This document shows positions 19,317-31,302 of a DNA stretch of 64,000 nt, piece by piece; the first letter of the stretch is position 1, and the number at the start of each line of letters is the position of its first letter. The stretch covers positions 1-64,000 of the forward strand of contig NZ_BNEO01000007.1 in assembly GCF_014905415.1 (NCBI RefSeq), given 5' to 3'. A model generated the notes under the pieces. It worked only from the letters and a program-made list of their open reading frames with translations. It was not told where the DNA came from and did not search any database. The stretch comes from Virgibacillus salexigens. Its GTDB lineage: Bacteria; Bacillota; Bacilli; Bacillales; Amphibacillaceae. Both the position numbers and the translations under genes were made by a program.

Positions 19317-19919
19317 ATGACAGAGCATTACTTTTCGCAAAAACCTCAAACAAAAAGTTCACCAGAAACTTGGGATTATCTATTAAACGGTAAAACTTTT
19401 ACATTTACAAGTGACATCGGTGTGTTCTCTAAAAATGAAGTAGATTTCGGGAGTAAACAGTTGATTGAACAATTTAAAGAACCGGCTATTACAGGTGATC
19501 TATTAGATCTTGGTTGTGGTTATGGACCAATTGGTATCGCAATTGCAGACAAGTATAAAGATCGCCATCTTGTTATGGTTGATATTAATGAACGTGCAAT
19601 TGCATTAGCTGAGCAGAACGCTTCTCGAAATCAAGTTACTAATGTTGAATGTATGGAGAGTGATCGTTTATCCGCTGTTAAAAACAGAAGTTTTGCAGCC
19701 ATCCTCACTAATCCTCCTATACGGGCGGGTAAAAAAGTAGTACACCAAATGTTTGTGGAGGCTCAACAAGTATTGAAAGAACATGGTGAATTATGGGTGG
19801 TCATTCAAAAAAAGCAAGGAGCTCCCTCTGCCAAAGAGAAACTAGCAAGTCTGTTTGGTGAAGTTGAAGTGGTTGCAAAAAACAAAGGTTATTATATCTT
19901 TCGGGCCACGAACGTTTGA
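19317..19919 (+). CDS. ybxB: Class I SAM-dependent methyltransferase YbxB (RsmC-like)
   Basis: About 200 residues from ATG 19317, matching B. subtilis YbxB in length and N-terminus (MTEHYFSQKPQ). The SAM-binding motif is DLGCGYGPIGI and the catalytic motif is LTNPPIRAG, typical of N-methyltransferases acting on rRNA guanine (RsmC type); the exact substrate is not shown. The open frame upstream to 19251 covers the rplL terminator region; GTAGGTG supports 19317. It stands between rplL and rpoB as in Bacillus. Confidence 0.9.
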   Translation: MTEHYFSQKPQTKSSPETWDYLLNGKTFTFTSDIGVFSKNEVDFGSKQLIEQFKEPAITGDLLDLGCGYGPIGIAIADKYKDRHLVMVDINERAIALAEQNASRNQVTNVECMESDRLSAVKNRSFAAILTNPPIRAGKKVVHQMFVEAQQVLKEHGELWVVIQKKQGAPSAKEKLASLFGEVEVVAKNKGYYIFRATNV

Positions 19920-19944
19920 CCCGCCACCTCACTTGTGATAAGAT
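19916..19944 (+). promoter_or_regulatory. Probable rpoBC promoter
   Basis: TTGACC (19916-19921), a 17-nt spacer and TAAGAT (19939-19944). It overlaps the ybxB stop and would give a leader of about 370 nt before rpoB. Confidence 0.6.
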
Positions 19945-20317
19945 AGAAAAATGCTAACATGGGGGTTCTTATGTCAAGGATTTAATTCATGAATTCACTA
20001 GGTATATTTCATTGAACTTCGGAAACAATGGTAAAATCGGAAAAAATTGGCTTTTGTTTCGCTAATTTTAATAAGTTCATAAAGTGAGGAATTTGTTTCA
20101 TGAATGATCTTTCTAACTTGTTATCAGATGAACCAATAGTATACGCTTGTAATGATAAAGTATTGCAAGTCTGTTAAGTATGTTTAGCGATTTATGTTAA
20201 TCGATATTCGAAAAACCAAAGGGAGCTTTTGCTTCTATTTCGGTTTTTCTAATTATATTAAATTTGGAGTAGAATTACAATCTACGAAAAAAATGTATGA
20301 TTTAAGGGGTGAAGCAG
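19945..20317 (+). promoter_or_regulatory. Long rpoB leader with terminator-like hairpin
   Basis: This gene-free leader holds a hairpin at 20210-20249. The outer stem GAAAAACC (20210-20217) pairs with GGTTTTTC, and the inner stem GGGAGC pairs with GCTTCT around TTTT. The 3' arm doubles as a T-rich tract. It lies about 65 nt before rpoB and may attenuate rpoBC. I see no gene in the remainder. Confidence 0.6.
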
Positions 20318-23300
20318 TTGACAGGACAATTAGTTCAGTATGGACGGCACCGCCAGCGTAGAAGCTATGCACGTATCAGCGAAGTATTAGAGTTGCCGAA
20401 TCTAATCGAGATCCAAACCGCATCATATGATTGGTTTTTAGAAGAGGGTCTACGAGAAATGTTTCAAGATATTTCACCAATTGAAGACTTCACAGGTAAT
20501 TTATCACTTGAATTTGTCGACTACAGTTTAGGAGAGCCTAAATATCCAGTGGATGAATCGAAAGAAAGAGATGTAACGTACAATGCTCCGCTTCGTGTGA
20601 AGGTTCGTTTAATTAACAATGAAACTGGTGAAGTGAAAGAGCAGGAAGTGTTCATGGGTGATTTTCCATTAATGACAGATACAGGTACTTTTGTAATTAA
20701 TGGTGCAGAACGTGTTATCGTTTCGCAGCTCGTACGATCACCTAGTGTTTATTATAATGAAAAAATAGATAAAAATGGGAAGAGGGGCGTTGCTGCAACT
20801 GTTATTCCTAACCGAGGAGCTTGGTTGGAGTTTGAAACAGATGCCAAAGACGTTGTTCACGTCCGTATCGATCGTACACGTAAATTGCCAATCACTGTGC
20901 TCTTACGTGCACTTGGTTTTGGTACGGATCAGGAAATAATTGACCTGATAGGTGATAATGAGTACCTAAAAAACACACTCGAAAAGGATAACACAGAAAC
21001 AACAGAAAAAGCGTTGCTGGAAATCTATGAGCGCTTACGTCCTGGAGAGCCACCAACTGTTGAAAACGCCAAGAGTTTGTTAGTTTCTCGCTTTTTTGAT
21101 CCAAAACGTTATGACCTTGCACATGTAGGTCGTTACAAAATGAACAAAAAGCTTCATATAAAAAATCGCTTGTTTAACCAAGTGCTAGCAGAATCGGTTG
21201 TCGATCCAGAAACTGGTGAAGTATTAGCTGAAAAAGGTGACAAGTTAGAAAGAAAATTACTAAACAAAATCATTCCTTACCTAGAACGTGAAGAAGAAAA
21301 AATCGGTGAAAAAGTACTTGAACCAAAAGATGGAGTACTGGATGATGAGATTTTACTTCAATCCATTAAAATCGTTGACCCTACTGACCCGAGCGGAGAA
21401 AGAGAATTAAATGTAATCGGAAATGCGGGTATTGATGCAGGTGTTAAGAATATTACACCAGCTGACATTTTATCTGCAATCAGTTACTTCTTTAATTTAC
21501 TTCATCAAGTAGGAGACACAGATGATATCGATCATTTAGGTAATCGTCGCTTGCGTTCTGTTGGGGAATTATTACAGAATCAATTCCGTATCGGCCTGTC
21601 TCGTATGGAGCGTGTGGTTCGGGAGAGAATGTCGATCCAAGACACATCGAGTATCACGCCACAACAGTTGATTAATATTCGTCCGGTTATTGCTTCTATC
21701 AAGGAATTCTTTGGTAGCTCGCAATTGTCACAATTCATGGATCAAACCAATCCGCTTGCTGAGCTAACACATAAACGGCGTTTGTCTGCACTAGGTCCTG
21801 GTGGTTTGACGCGTGAACGCGCAGGATTTGAAGTACGTGACGTTCACTATTCTCACTATGGACGTATGTGTCCAATTGAAACACCGGAAGGTCCGAATAT
21901 TGGTTTAATTAACTCGTTATCAAGTTTTGCCAAGGTCAATAAATTTGGGTTTATCGAAACACCTTATCGCCGCGTTGATCCAGAGACAGGTAAAGTAACG
22001 GCACAGATCGATTACCTTACTGCTGATGAGGAAGATAATTATGTTGTTGCTCAGGCAAATGCCAAACTTACAGAAGATGGTCGATTTGCTGATGAAGAAG
22101 TAATTGCTCGTTTCCGTGGGGAGAACACGATTGTTCCACGTGAAAAACTTGATTATATGGATGTGTCACCAAAACAGGTGGTATCAGCTGCGACTGCTTG
22201 TATTCCTTTCTTAGAAAACGATGACTCTAACCGAGCCTTAATGGGTGCAAACATGCAGCGTCAAGCTGTACCGTTGATGCAACCTGAAGCACCGATTGTC
22301 GGCACTGGAATGGAATATGTAAATGGTAAGGATTCTGGAGCTGCAATTATTTGCCGTCACGAAGGTGTTGTAGAGCGCGTAGAAGCTAAGCAAGTACATG
22401 TTCGTAGAATCTCAAATGTAGATGGAAAAGAAGTTAAAGGTGATCTTGATGAATATAAAATGCAAAAGTTTATTCGTTCTAACCAAGGTACGTGTTATAA
22501 CCAACGCCCAATTGTCAGTGAAGGTGACCGTGTAACGAAAGGTGAAATCCTAGCCGATGGTCCATCAATGGAGGACGGTGAACTTGCGCTTGGACGCAAC
22601 GTTCTTGTCGGTTTCATGACATGGGAAGGTTATAACTACGAGGACGCCATTATTATGAGTGAACGACTTGTAAAAGATGATGTTTATACTTCCATTCATA
22701 TTGAGGAGTATGAGTCCGAAGCACGTGATACGAAGCTTGGACCGGAAGAAATCACTAGAGACATTCCAAACGTTGGAGAAGATGCCTTGAAAAACCTAAA
22801 CGAATATGGAATTATTCGCGTTGGTGCTGAAGTCTCTGATGGAGATATTCTAGTTGGTAAAGTAACACCAAAAGGGGTTACCGAATTATCAGCTGAAGAA
22901 CGCCTCCTTCATGCCATCTTTGGTGAAAAAGCTCGAGAAGTTCGTGATACTTCATTACGTGTGCCTCATGGAGCTGGTGGTATTGTTTTAGATGTTAAAA
23001 TCTTTAACCGCGAAGACGGTGACGAATTACCTCCAGGAGTGAATGAATTGGTTCGTGTATATATTGTGCAAAAACGTAAAATACACGAAGGAGATAAAAT
23101 GGCCGGTCGACACGGTAATAAAGGTGTTATTTCAAAAATCTTACCAGAAGAGGATATGCCTTTCTTACCAGACGGTACGCCAATTGATATTATGCTTAAC
23201 CCATTGGGGGTACCATCACGAATGAACATCGGACAGGTGTTTGAATTACATTTAGGTATGGCTGCAAGAGCTCTTGGTCTTCATGTTGCTACACCAGTAT

Positions 23301-23854
23301 TTGATGGTGCGAGGGAAGAAGATGTTTGGGAGACACTTGAAGAAGCTGGCATGCCTAGAGATGCCAAAACCATTCTTTACGATGGAAGATCTGGTGAACC
23401 ATTTGACAATCGTGTGTCAGTAGGTGTCATGTATATGATCAAACTTGCGCATATGGTTGATGACAAGTTACATGCTCGTTCAACAGGTCCTTATTCTCTA
23501 GTAACGCAACAACCACTTGGTGGTAAAGCACAATTTGGTGGTCAGCGTTTCGGTGAGATGGAGGTATGGGCACTTGAGGCTTATGGTGCTGCTTATACAC
23601 TGCAAGAAATCTTAACAGTGAAATCGGATGATGTTGTCGGACGTGTTAAAACATACGAGGCAATTGTAAAAGGCGATAATGTACCAGAACCCGGAGTACC
23701 TGAATCCTTTAAAGTACTAATTAAAGAATTGCAAAGCCTTGGTATGGATGTCAAAATGCTGTCTAGCGATGAAGAAGAAATAGAAATGCGTGAATTAGAG
23801 GAAGAAGAAACACAGCAGGCAAGTAAGCTTAATATTGAAGTAGAAGAAAATTAA
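20318..23854 (+). CDS. rpoB: RNA polymerase beta subunit
   Basis: About 1178 residues. I start at TTG 20318, giving [24 protein letters not shown] as in Bacillus; AAGGGGTGA sits 6 nt upstream and overlaps the alternative GTG at 20309. The rifampicin region reads [19 protein letters not shown] followed by [13 protein letters not shown], with the drug-contact residues wild type, so no resistance allele is evident. The C-terminal KDDVVGRV and LQSLGMDVK motifs are intact. A long hairpin links it to rpoC. Confidence 0.97.
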   Translation: MTGQLVQYGRHRQRRSYARISEVLELPNLIEIQTASYDWFLEEGLREMFQDISPIEDFTGNLSLEFVDYSLGEPKYPVDESKERDVTYNAPLRVKVRLINNETGEVKEQEVFMGDFPLMTDTGTFVINGAERVIVSQLVRSPSVYYNEKIDKNGKRGVAATVIPNRGAWLEFETDAKDVVHVRIDRTRKLPITVLLRALGFGTDQEIIDLIGDNEYLKNTLEKDNTETTEKALLEIYERLRPGEPPTVENAKSLLVSRFFDPKRYDLAHVGRYKMNKKLHIKNRLFNQVLAESVVDPETGEVLAEKGDKLERKLLNKIIPYLEREEEKIGEKVLEPKDGVLDDEILLQSIKIVDPTDPSGERELNVIGNAGIDAGVKNITPADILSAISYFFNLLHQVGDTDDIDHLGNRRLRSVGELLQNQFRIGLSRMERVVRERMSIQDTSSITPQQLINIRPVIASIKEFFGSSQLSQFMDQTNPLAELTHKRRLSALGPGGLTRERAGFEVRDVHYSHYGRMCPIETPEGPNIGLINSLSSFAKVNKFGFIETPYRRVDPETGKVTAQIDYLTADEEDNYVVAQANAKLTEDGRFADEEVIARFRGENTIVPREKLDYMDVSPKQVVSAATACIPFLENDDSNRALMGANMQRQAVPLMQPEAPIVGTGMEYVNGKDSGAAIICRHEGVVERVEAKQVHVRRISNVDGKEVKGDLDEYKMQKFIRSNQGTCYNQRPIVSEGDRVTKGEILADGPSMEDGELALGRNVLVGFMTWEGYNYEDAIIMSERLVKDDVYTSIHIEEYESEARDTKLGPEEITRDIPNVGEDALKNLNEYGIIRVGAEVSDGDILVGKVTPKGVTELSAEERLLHAIFGEKAREVRDTSLRVPHGAGGIVLDVKIFNREDGDELPPGVNELVRVYIVQKRKIHEGDKMAGRHGNKGVISKILPEEDMPFLPDGTPIDIMLNPLGVPSRMNIGQVFELHLGMAARALGLHVATPVFDGAREEDVWETLEEAGMPRDAKTILYDGRSGEPFDNRVSVGVMYMIKLAHMVDDKLHARSTGPYSLVTQQPLGGKAQFGGQRFGEMEVWALEAYGAAYTLQEILTVKSDDVVGRVKTYEAIVKGDNVPEPGVPESFKVLIKELQSLGMDVKMLSSDEEEIEMRELEEEETQQASKLNIEVEEN

Positions 23855-23897
23855 AAGCTAAATAGGTTGGCTTTACAGGAGTCAACCTAAAAGCTTT
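23854..23897 (+). repeat. Hairpin in the rpoB-rpoC gap
   Basis: AAAGCT (23854-23859) pairs with AGCTTT (23892-23897), and TAGGTTG (23863-23869) with CAACCTA (23883-23889), giving an interrupted 13-bp stem starting at the rpoB stop codon. No T-tract follows, so an mRNA processing or stability element is more likely than a terminator. Confidence 0.6.
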
Positions 23898-23960
23898 CAA
23901 TTATAAATCAGATACATTGGTAGCTTGGTAAAATCGGACACTAAAAGGGAGGTTGGCCCC

Positions 23961-26900
23961 TTGCTAGATGTAAATAATTTTGAGTATATGAAAATAGGTT
24001 TGGCTTCACCGGAGAAAATTCGTTCATGGTCATATGGTGAAGTTAAAAAGCCTGAAACGATTAATTACCGTACACTAAAGCCTGAAAAAGATGGATTGTT
24101 CTGCGAACGAATTTTTGGGCCGCAAAAAGATTGGGAATGTCATTGCGGGAAATACAAACGAGTACGCTATAAAGGTGTTGTTTGTGACCGTTGTGGAGTA
24201 GAGGTAACGAAAGCTAAAGTTCGTCGTGAACGTATGGGTCACATTGAACTAGCAGCACCAGTATCCCATATTTGGTATTTTAAAGGAATCCCAAGCCGAA
24301 TGGGTCTTGTTTTAGACATGTCGCCACGTGCGTTAGAGGAAGTAATTTACTTCGCTGCGTATATTGTGACAGAAACTGGGAATACACCTTTAGAAAAGAA
24401 ACAATTATTGTCTGAAAAGGAATACCGGGCTTATTACGATAAATACGGAAAATCTTTTAAAGCCCAAATGGGTGCAGAAGCAATCCGTAAGTTACTGCAA
24501 GACATTGACTTAGAAAAAGAAGTAGATGTATTAAAAGAAGAGTTAAAAACAGCACAAGGACAGCGCAGAACACGTGCTATTAAGCGATTAGAAGTATTGG
24601 AGTCTTTCCGCCATTCTGGGAACGAAGCATCTTGGATGATTTTAGATGTTTTACCAGTTATTCCACCGGAAATTCGTCCAATGGTTCAACTAGATGGCGG
24701 TCGTTTTGCTACATCAGATTTAAATGACCTATATCGCCGTGTAATCAATCGGAACAACCGACTAAAACGTTTGTTAGACCTAGGTGCACCGAGCATTATT
24801 GTTCAAAATGAAAAGCGTATGCTACAAGAAGCGGTAGATGCATTGATTGATAATGGCCGCCGTGGTCGTCCGGTAACCGGTCCTGGAAATCGTCCACTAA
24901 AATCTCTTTCCCATATGTTGAAAGGGAAACAAGGACGCTTCCGTCAAAACCTATTAGGTAAACGTGTAGACTACTCTGGACGTTCAGTAATCGTCGTTGG
25001 GCCACATTTGAAGATGTATCAATGTGGATTGCCAAAAGAAATGGCGCTAGAGCTTTTCAAACCATTTATCATGAAAGAACTTGTAGAAAAAGGGATTGCA
25101 CATAATATTAAATCGGCAAAACGGAAAGTTGAACGCGTGCATCCGGAGGTTTGGGATGTTTTAGAAGAAGTAATTAAAGAGCATCCAGTATTGCTTAACC
25201 GTGCACCAACGCTACACAGGTTAGGTATTCAAGCTTTCGAACCTACACTAGTGGAAGGTCGTGCGATTCGACTGCATCCGTTAGTATGTACAGCTTATAA
25301 CGCCGACTTTGATGGTGACCAAATGGCTGTTCACGTACCGTTATCTGCAGAGGCGCAAGCAGAAGCAAGAATTCTTATGTTAGCTGCGCAAAACATCCTT
25401 AACCCGAAAGATGGGAAGCCGGTTGTTACTCCATCTCAGGATATGGTATTGGGTAACTATTATCTTACACTTGAACGCGAGAATGCTATTGGCGAGGGTT
25501 CTGTGTTTAATGATTTAAATGAAGCATTGCTAGCTTACCAAAATGGATATGTTCACTTGCACACTAGAGTGGCAGTGCACACTTCTGGATTAAGCAATAA
25601 ATCTTTCTCAGATGAACGCCAATCTCAATTATTGATTACGACAGTTGGTAAGTTAATTTTTAACGAGATTTTACCAGAGTCGTTCCCGTATATTAACGAA
25701 CCTACACAGGCTAATCTGGAGGAACGTACCCCAGAAATGTACTTTGTGGAAAAAGGAACAGACATTAAAGAGGTTATTCAATCTCGCGAAATCATAAAAC
25801 CGTTCAAAAAAGGATTCTTGGGTGATATTATTGCTGAAGTCTTTAAACGGTTTAAAATTAGCGAAACCTCAAAAATGTTAGATAGAATGAAAGACCTTGG
25901 CTTTAGTTACTCTACAAAAGCGGGTATGACCGTAGGTATTTCTGATATCGTGGTACTTCCAGAGAAAGAAGAAATACTCGAAGAAGCACAAATGAAAGTA
26001 GATAAAGTCCTGAAACAGTTCCGTCGTGGTCTGATTACAGATGATGAACGTTATGATCGAGTTATTTCTGTCTGGTCACAAGCGAAAGATACCATTCAAG
26101 ATAAGTTAATGCACTCACTTAGCAGTAGAAACCCTATCTTTATGATGAGTGATTCTGGTGCAAGGGGTAACGCATCTAACTTTACGCAGCTTGCCGGTAT
26201 GCGTGGGCTAATGGCAAACCCAGCTGGTAAGATTATTGAATTACCGATTAAATCAAGCTTCCGTGAAGGGTTAACTGTATTAGAGTACTTTATTTCTACG
26301 CACGGTGCTCGTAAAGGTCTTGCTGATACAGCATTGAAGACGGCCGATTCTGGTTACCTAACAAGACGACTTGTTGATGTTGCACAAGATGTTATTGTTC
26401 GCGAACAAGACTGTGGTACGGATCGAGGGTTAACCGTATCTGCTTTACAAGAAGGTTCGGAAATGATTGAACCATTAATTGATCGTTTAATCGGACGTAT
26501 AGCATTCTATGAAGTGAAACATCCTGAAACCAACGAAGTACTTGTTGAAGCTGACGCCTTAATTTCTGAGGATCAAGCGAAACAAATTACCGAAGCGGGT
26601 ATTGAGAAGGTAACGATCCGCAGTGCGTTTACTTGTAACACCAAACATGGTGTTTGCCAAAAATGTTATGGTCGAAACCTAGCAACTGGTGCTGACGTTG
26701 AAGTTGGTGAAGCAGTAGGAATTATTGCCGCTCAATCTATCGGTGAACCAGGTACACAGCTAACGATGCGTACATTCCATACTGGTGGTGTTGCTGGAGA
26801 CGATATTACTCAAGGTCTACCGCGTATCCAAGAATTATTTGAAGCGCGTAATCCGAAAGGGCAAGCGGTTATTAGTGAAATTTTCGGTACGGTACATGAA

Positions 26901-27572
26901 ATCAAGGAAGTAAAAGACCGACAAGAAGTGGTTGTTCAAGGTGAAGTCGAACAACGTTCCTATACCGTTCCTTATAATGCTCGACTTAAGGTTACTGTGG
27001 GCGATGAAATCATTGCAGGTCAAGAACTAACAGAAGGTTCGATTGATCCAAAAGATCTCTTACGCATTCAAGGTGTAGAAGGCGTGCAAGACTACTTGCT
27101 ACGGGAAGTTCAACGAGTTTACCGAATGCAAGGGGTAGAAATTGGTGATAAGCACGTAGAAGTAATGGTACGCCAGATGCTTCGTAAGATCCGTGTAACA
27201 GATTCTGGAGATACGAATGTACTGCCAGGATCGTTGTTAGAGCTTCATCAATTTAGAGATGCCAACCACACGGTGCTAAATGAAGGATATCAACCTGCTA
27301 TTGGAAAACCGGTATTACTTGGTATTACAAAAGCATCTCTTGAAACAGATTCATTCTTATCTGCAGCATCCTTCCAAGAAACAACAAGAGTTCTTACCGA
27401 TGCAGCAATTAAAGGTAAGCGCGATGAATTACTTGGTCTTAAAGAGAATGTTATTATTGGTAAACTTGTACCAGCTGGTACGGGAATGCAGCGATATCGT
27501 AAAGTACAACCAGCAACTGATGAACCAATAGAAGTTGAAGAAGTAGAAGAAACAACAGAAACTGTACAATAA
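23961..27572 (+). CDS. rpoC: RNA polymerase beta' subunit
   Basis: About 1203 residues. TTG 23961 gives [20 protein letters not shown] as in B. subtilis, with AAAGGGAGG 8 nt upstream; the open frame back to 23925 is not needed. The zinc finger [19 protein letters not shown], the catalytic NADFDGDQM and the trigger-loop region ([19 protein letters not shown]) are intact, as is the second zinc site with CGTDRG and [11 protein letters not shown]. It is the last gene of the rpoBC unit. Confidence 0.97.
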   Translation: MLDVNNFEYMKIGLASPEKIRSWSYGEVKKPETINYRTLKPEKDGLFCERIFGPQKDWECHCGKYKRVRYKGVVCDRCGVEVTKAKVRRERMGHIELAAPVSHIWYFKGIPSRMGLVLDMSPRALEEVIYFAAYIVTETGNTPLEKKQLLSEKEYRAYYDKYGKSFKAQMGAEAIRKLLQDIDLEKEVDVLKEELKTAQGQRRTRAIKRLEVLESFRHSGNEASWMILDVLPVIPPEIRPMVQLDGGRFATSDLNDLYRRVINRNNRLKRLLDLGAPSIIVQNEKRMLQEAVDALIDNGRRGRPVTGPGNRPLKSLSHMLKGKQGRFRQNLLGKRVDYSGRSVIVVGPHLKMYQCGLPKEMALELFKPFIMKELVEKGIAHNIKSAKRKVERVHPEVWDVLEEVIKEHPVLLNRAPTLHRLGIQAFEPTLVEGRAIRLHPLVCTAYNADFDGDQMAVHVPLSAEAQAEARILMLAAQNILNPKDGKPVVTPSQDMVLGNYYLTLERENAIGEGSVFNDLNEALLAYQNGYVHLHTRVAVHTSGLSNKSFSDERQSQLLITTVGKLIFNEILPESFPYINEPTQANLEERTPEMYFVEKGTDIKEVIQSREIIKPFKKGFLGDIIAEVFKRFKISETSKMLDRMKDLGFSYSTKAGMTVGISDIVVLPEKEEILEEAQMKVDKVLKQFRRGLITDDERYDRVISVWSQAKDTIQDKLMHSLSSRNPIFMMSDSGARGNASNFTQLAGMRGLMANPAGKIIELPIKSSFREGLTVLEYFISTHGARKGLADTALKTADSGYLTRRLVDVAQDVIVREQDCGTDRGLTVSALQEGSEMIEPLIDRLIGRIAFYEVKHPETNEVLVEADALISEDQAKQITEAGIEKVTIRSAFTCNTKHGVCQKCYGRNLATGADVEVGEAVGIIAAQSIGEPGTQLTMRTFHTGGVAGDDITQGLPRIQELFEARNPKGQAVISEIFGTVHEIKEVKDRQEVVVQGEVEQRSYTVPYNARLKVTVGDEIIAGQELTEGSIDPKDLLRIQGVEGVQDYLLREVQRVYRMQGVEIGDKHVEVMVRQMLRKIRVTDSGDTNVLPGSLLELHQFRDANHTVLNEGYQPAIGKPVLLGITKASLETDSFLSAASFQETTRVLTDAAIKGKRDELLGLKENVIIGKLVPAGTGMQRYRKVQPATDEPIEVEEVEETTETVQ

Positions 27573-27578
27573 GAAAAT

Positions 27579-27614
27579 GACTCCTTGCATATCGTAATTG
27601 ATATGTGAGGAGTC
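27579..27614 (+). terminator. Hairpin after rpoC
   Basis: GACTCCT (27579-27585) pairs with AGGAGTC (27608-27614), continued by an inner CATATC/GATATG stem. There is no proper T-tract, so it may be a weak terminator or mRNA end-protecting hairpin. Confidence 0.5.
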
Positions 27615-27678
27615 CATATAGTACAGTATAAAAAGGACAAGTGAGCTTGACGGAAGTGTAAAAATATCTATTTTTATA

Positions 27679-27707
27679 TTGACATAAAAAAATGCCAGTG
27701 ATAGAAT
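27679..27707 (+). promoter_or_regulatory. Promoter of the rplGB-str operon
   Basis: TTGACA (27679-27684), a 17-nt spacer and TAGAAT (27702-27707): a near-consensus SigA promoter 45 nt before rplGB. Confidence 0.8.
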
Positions 27708-27752
27708 ATTCAAGGTGCTTCCGATTATACTTGTTGCTTTGGAGGATATGGA

Positions 27753-28007
27753 ATGTCTTATGAAAAAGTAATGCAAGTTCAATCAAGGGTAATTATCGGA
27801 TTAAAGCAAACACTTAAAGCCATGAAAAATGGTGAGATAAGTGAAGTGTTTATTGCTGATGATGCTGATCAACATATGACACAAAAAGTTTCAAGTTTGG
27901 CTAAAGAGCTTGATATCCCATGTCATTATGTGGATTCTAAAGAAAAACTCGGAGCTGCATGTGGCATTGAGGTGGGGGCATCAACAGTGGCAATTAAACA
28001 TGGATAG
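27753..28007 (+). CDS. rplGB: L7Ae-family K-turn RNA-binding protein (YbxF)
   Basis: 84-residue member of the L7Ae/L30e/S12e/Gadd45 family. YbxF of B. subtilis binds kink-turn RNA; its cellular role is not settled. The family core is visible in SRVIIGLKQTLKAMKNGEISEVFIADDAD and the loop LGAACGIEVGASTVAI. GGAGGATATGG precedes ATG 27753. It is the first gene of the str operon, ahead of rpsL. Confidence 0.92.
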   Translation: MSYEKVMQVQSRVIIGLKQTLKAMKNGEISEVFIADDADQHMTQKVSSLAKELDIPCHYVDSKEKLGAACGIEVGASTVAIKHG

Positions 28008-28113
28008 TTTTGACGAAAAATCGTTAAAACTTTGTTTTTTGCCAAAAGATGAACCACCTGGATGTGTGGAATTAAACATCCCGCTAAGATCATTAGTTGA
28101 ACAGATGATATAG
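28000..28113 (+). CDS. Possible small protein overlapping the end of rplGB
   Basis: A 37-codon frame in the rplGB-rpsL gap (MDSFDEKSLKLCFLPKDE..., ending SLVEQMI) starts at an ATG that overlaps the rplGB stop (ATGGATAG). This is the arrangement of coupled genes. The composition looks protein-like, but there is no strong ribosome site and I recognise no family. It could equally be non-coding leader of rpsL. Confidence 0.3.
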   Translation: MDSFDEKSLKLCFLPKDEPPGCVELNIPLRSLVEQMI

Positions 28114-28135
28114 ATAAAGAAAGGAGGAAAATAGA

Positions 28136-28549
28136 ATGCCTACTATTAATCAGCTTGTACGCAAAGGACGCGTAAGCAAACCAAAGAAGTCTGACTCTCC
28201 AGCACTTAATAAAGGGTACAATAGCTTCAAAAAGAAATTCACAGATCAAAATTCTCCACAAAAACGTGGCGTTTGTACTCGTGTTGGTACACTAACACCT
28301 AAGAAACCAAACTCAGCGCTTCGTAAATATGCACGTGTACGTCTTTCTAACAACATGGAAGTAACTGCATATATCCCTGGAATTGGTCACAATCTGCAAG
28401 AGCACAGTGTTGTACTTCTACGTGGAGGTCGTGTTAAAGACTTACCTGGTGTACGTTATCACATTGTTCGTGGTGCGCTAGATACTGCAGGTGTAGAAGG
28501 ACGTAAACAAGGTCGTTCTAAATACGGTACGAAAAAATCAAAAAAATAA
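28136..28549 (+). CDS. rpsL: 30S ribosomal protein S12
   Basis: uS12, a decoding-centre protein. 137 residues. The streptomycin-related loops are wild type: [17 protein letters not shown] and [22 protein letters not shown] precedes ATG 28136. First of the classical str genes rpsL-rpsG-fusA-tuf, spaced 42 nt from rpsG. Confidence 0.97.
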   Translation: MPTINQLVRKGRVSKPKKSDSPALNKGYNSFKKKFTDQNSPQKRGVCTRVGTLTPKKPNSALRKYARVRLSNNMEVTAYIPGIGHNLQEHSVVLLRGGRVKDLPGVRYHIVRGALDTAGVEGRKQGRSKYGTKKSKK

Positions 28550-28591
28550 GTAAGTGACTATATACCAGACAGAAGAAAGGAGGAAGGACAT

Positions 28592-29062
28592 ATGCCACGT
28601 AAAGGACCAGTACCTAAACGCGATGTCTTGCCAGATCCACTTTATCAATCAAAATTAGTGACTCGTTTAATTAACCAAATTATGGTTGATGGAAAAAGAG
28701 GGAAAGCTCAAAAAATTCTTTATCGCGCATTTGAACTTGTTTCAGAAAGAAGCGGTCAAAATGCAATGGAAGTATTTGAGCAGGCAATGAAAAATGTAAT
28801 GCCAGTTCTTGAGGTTCGTGCACGTCGTGTTGGTGGATCTAACTACCAAGTACCGATGGAAGTACGCCCGGAACGTCGCCAAGCATTAGGTCTACGTTAT
28901 ATCGTGAATTATTCTCGCCTACGCGGGGAAAAAACAATGGAAGAACGCCTTGCAAACGAAATTTTAGATGCTTCTAATAATACAGGCGCTTCTGTTAAAA
29001 AACGCGAAGAAATGCACAAAATGGCGGAAGCTAACAAAGCATTCGCACACTATCGCTGGTAA
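28592..29062 (+). CDS. rpsG: 30S ribosomal protein S7
   Basis: uS7, assembly initiator of the 30S head. 156 residues, exactly as in B. subtilis. Signature [20 protein letters not shown] and the C-terminal [14 protein letters not shown] are present. AAGGAGG precedes ATG 28592. fusA follows after 36 nt. Confidence 0.97.
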   Translation: MPRKGPVPKRDVLPDPLYQSKLVTRLINQIMVDGKRGKAQKILYRAFELVSERSGQNAMEVFEQAMKNVMPVLEVRARRVGGSNYQVPMEVRPERRQALGLRYIVNYSRLRGEKTMEERLANEILDASNNTGASVKKREEMHKMAEANKAFAHYRW

Positions 29063-29098
29063 TTTAAAACAAACCCAAGCTAGGAAGGAGAAGAATAC

Positions 29099-31177
29099 AT
29101 GGCTAGAGAATTCTCCTTGGAAAAGACGCGTAATATTGGTATTATGGCACACATTGATGCAGGTAAGACCACTACTACCGAGCGTATTCTTTTCTATACA
29201 GGACGTATTCATAAGATTGGTGAAACACATGAAGGTGCTTCACAGATGGACTGGATGGAGCAGGAGCAAGAACGCGGAATTACAATTACTTCCGCAGCAA
29301 CGACTGCTGCTTGGAAAGAACATCGTATTAACATCATCGATACACCTGGACACGTAGACTTCACTGTAGAAGTTGAACGTTCTTTACGTGTACTTGATGG
29401 TGCAGTAACGGTTCTTGATGCCCAATCTGGTGTTGAACCACAGACAGAAACAGTATGGCGTCAAGCAACAACTTATGGTGTACCTCGTATTGTATTCATT
29501 AACAAAATGGATAAAGTCGGTGCTGATTTCCTTTATTCTACCGGAACATTAAAAGAGCGCTTAGGTGCTAATGCACATCCGGTTCAGTTACCAATCGGTG
29601 CTGAAGATGATTTTGAAGGTCTGATTGACTTGATCACCATGAAAGCATTCTATTATGAAGATGATCTTGGTACTCGTGCAGAATCACGTGAGATTCCTGC
29701 AGAATATAAAGATAAAGCTGAAGAACTTCGTGCTAGCCTAATTGAGGCTGTTTCTGAACTTGATGAAGACTTAATGATGAAGTATTTAGAAGGGGAAGAA
29801 ATTTCTAACGAAGAACTTAAGCTGGCAATTCGTAAAGCTACACTAAATGTTGAGTTTTATCCAGTTTATGCTGGATCAGCATTTAAAAACAAGGGTGTGC
29901 AATTAATGCTTGATGGTGTTATTGATTATCTTCCTGCTCCAACGGATGTAGCTGCTATTGAGGGTATTGTACCTCAAACAGAAGAAGAAGTAACTCGTCC
30001 TTCTGATGATAATGCACCATTCTCTGCGTTAGCATTTAAGGTTATGACGGACCCGTATGTAGGGAAACTTACTTTCTTCCGCGTATACTCTGGGACATTA
30101 GATTCCGGTTCTTACGTGAAAAACTCTGTGAAGGATAAACGTGAGCGTGTAGGACGTATTTTACAAATGCATGCGAATTCGCGTGAAGAGATCTCTAGAG
30201 TTTATGCTGGTGAGATCGCAGCTGCAGTTGGTTTAAAAGATACATCTACTGGTGATACTCTTTGTGACGAGAAAAACCTAGTTATTCTTGAATCCATGGA
30301 ATTCCCAGAACCAGTACTTGGTGTAGCAATCGAACCAAAAACAAAAGCAGACCAAGATAAAATGGCAATTGCTTTAGGAAAATTAGCCGAAGAAGATCCA
30401 ACATTTAAAACGGAAACAGATGAAGAAACAGGGCAAACCATTATCTCTGGTATGGGTGAACTTCACCTTGATGTCATTGTTGACCGTCTAAAACGTGAGT
30501 TTAAAGTAGAAGCGAATGTTGGTGCTCCACAGGTTTCTTATCGCGAAACATTCCGTTCATCTGCTGAAGTTGAAGGGAAATTCGTACGTCAGTCTGGTGG
30601 TCGTGGACAATACGGTCACGTTTGGGTTAAATTTGAACCAAACGAAGAAGGCGCTGGCTTCGAATTTGAAAATAAAATTGTTGGTGGGGTAGTTCCTAGA
30701 GAATATATTCCTTCTGTACAAAATGGTATCGAAGAAGCATTGGAAAATGGTGTATTAGCTGGCTATCCATTAATCGATGTGAAAGCAACACTATATGATG
30801 GTAGTTACCATGACGTTGACTCAAACGAGATGGCGTTTAAAGTTGCTGGTTCATTAGCACTAAAAGCTGCTAAAAACAAATGTAGCCCAGTTCTACTTGA
30901 GCCTATTGCAAAAGTAGAAATTGTTATCCCAGAAGAGTACATGGGAGATATTATGGGTGATGTTACAGCACGTCGTGGTCGTGTAGAAGGAATGGAAGCG
31001 CGTGGACCACTTCAAGTTGTTAAAGGTTTCGTGCCTTTAGCTGAAATGTTCGGTTATGCAACGGCTCTACGTTCTAACACACAAGGTCGCGGAACATTCA
31101 CAATGCATTTTGATCATTATGAAGAAGTACCTAAGAGTATTTCTGAAGAAATAATTAAGAAAAATGCAGGCGAATAA
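29099..31177 (+). CDS. fusA: Elongation factor G
   Basis: Translocation GTPase, 692 residues (B. subtilis 692). G1 [10 protein letters not shown]2 region [12 protein letters not shown]3 DTPGHVDF and G4 NKMDK are all present, followed by domains II to V ending in the [14 protein letters not shown] tail. GGAAGGAG precedes ATG 29099. No frame damage. A tuf leader with a hairpin follows. Confidence 0.97.
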   Translation: MAREFSLEKTRNIGIMAHIDAGKTTTTERILFYTGRIHKIGETHEGASQMDWMEQEQERGITITSAATTAAWKEHRINIIDTPGHVDFTVEVERSLRVLDGAVTVLDAQSGVEPQTETVWRQATTYGVPRIVFINKMDKVGADFLYSTGTLKERLGANAHPVQLPIGAEDDFEGLIDLITMKAFYYEDDLGTRAESREIPAEYKDKAEELRASLIEAVSELDEDLMMKYLEGEEISNEELKLAIRKATLNVEFYPVYAGSAFKNKGVQLMLDGVIDYLPAPTDVAAIEGIVPQTEEEVTRPSDDNAPFSALAFKVMTDPYVGKLTFFRVYSGTLDSGSYVKNSVKDKRERVGRILQMHANSREEISRVYAGEIAAAVGLKDTSTGDTLCDEKNLVILESMEFPEPVLGVAIEPKTKADQDKMAIALGKLAEEDPTFKTETDEETGQTIISGMGELHLDVIVDRLKREFKVEANVGAPQVSYRETFRSSAEVEGKFVRQSGGRGQYGHVWVKFEPNEEGAGFEFENKIVGGVVPREYIPSVQNGIEEALENGVLAGYPLIDVKATLYDGSYHDVDSNEMAFKVAGSLALKAAKNKCSPVLLEPIAKVEIVIPEEYMGDIMGDVTARRGRVEGMEARGPLQVVKGFVPLAEMFGYATALRSNTQGRGTFTMHFDHYEEVPKSISEEIIKKNAGE

Positions 31178-31217
31178 TTGATTTTTTAATTAATCTAAAG
31201 TATAACTTGTATTAAAG

Positions 31218-31250
31218 GCTAAGAAATGATAGGAAGTATTGTTTCTTAGC
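31218..31250 (+). repeat. Hairpin in the fusA-tuf gap
   Basis: GCTAAGAAA (31218-31226) pairs perfectly with TTTCTTAGC (31242-31250), with a 15-nt loop. No T-tract follows, so it is probably an mRNA processing or stability element within the 125-nt gap. Confidence 0.5.
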
Positions 31251-31302
31251 TAACCATAAATATTAAAAAAACACTTTTACTTATTTAAAGGAGGAACTAT
31301 AA

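Noticed and set aside
21700-21900. Possible rifampicin-resistance change in rpoB
   Set aside because: The [17 protein letters not shown] and neighbouring residues are the susceptible type.
28290-28440. Possible streptomycin-resistance change in rpsL
   Set aside because: TPKKPNSA and GRVKDLPGV are wild type.
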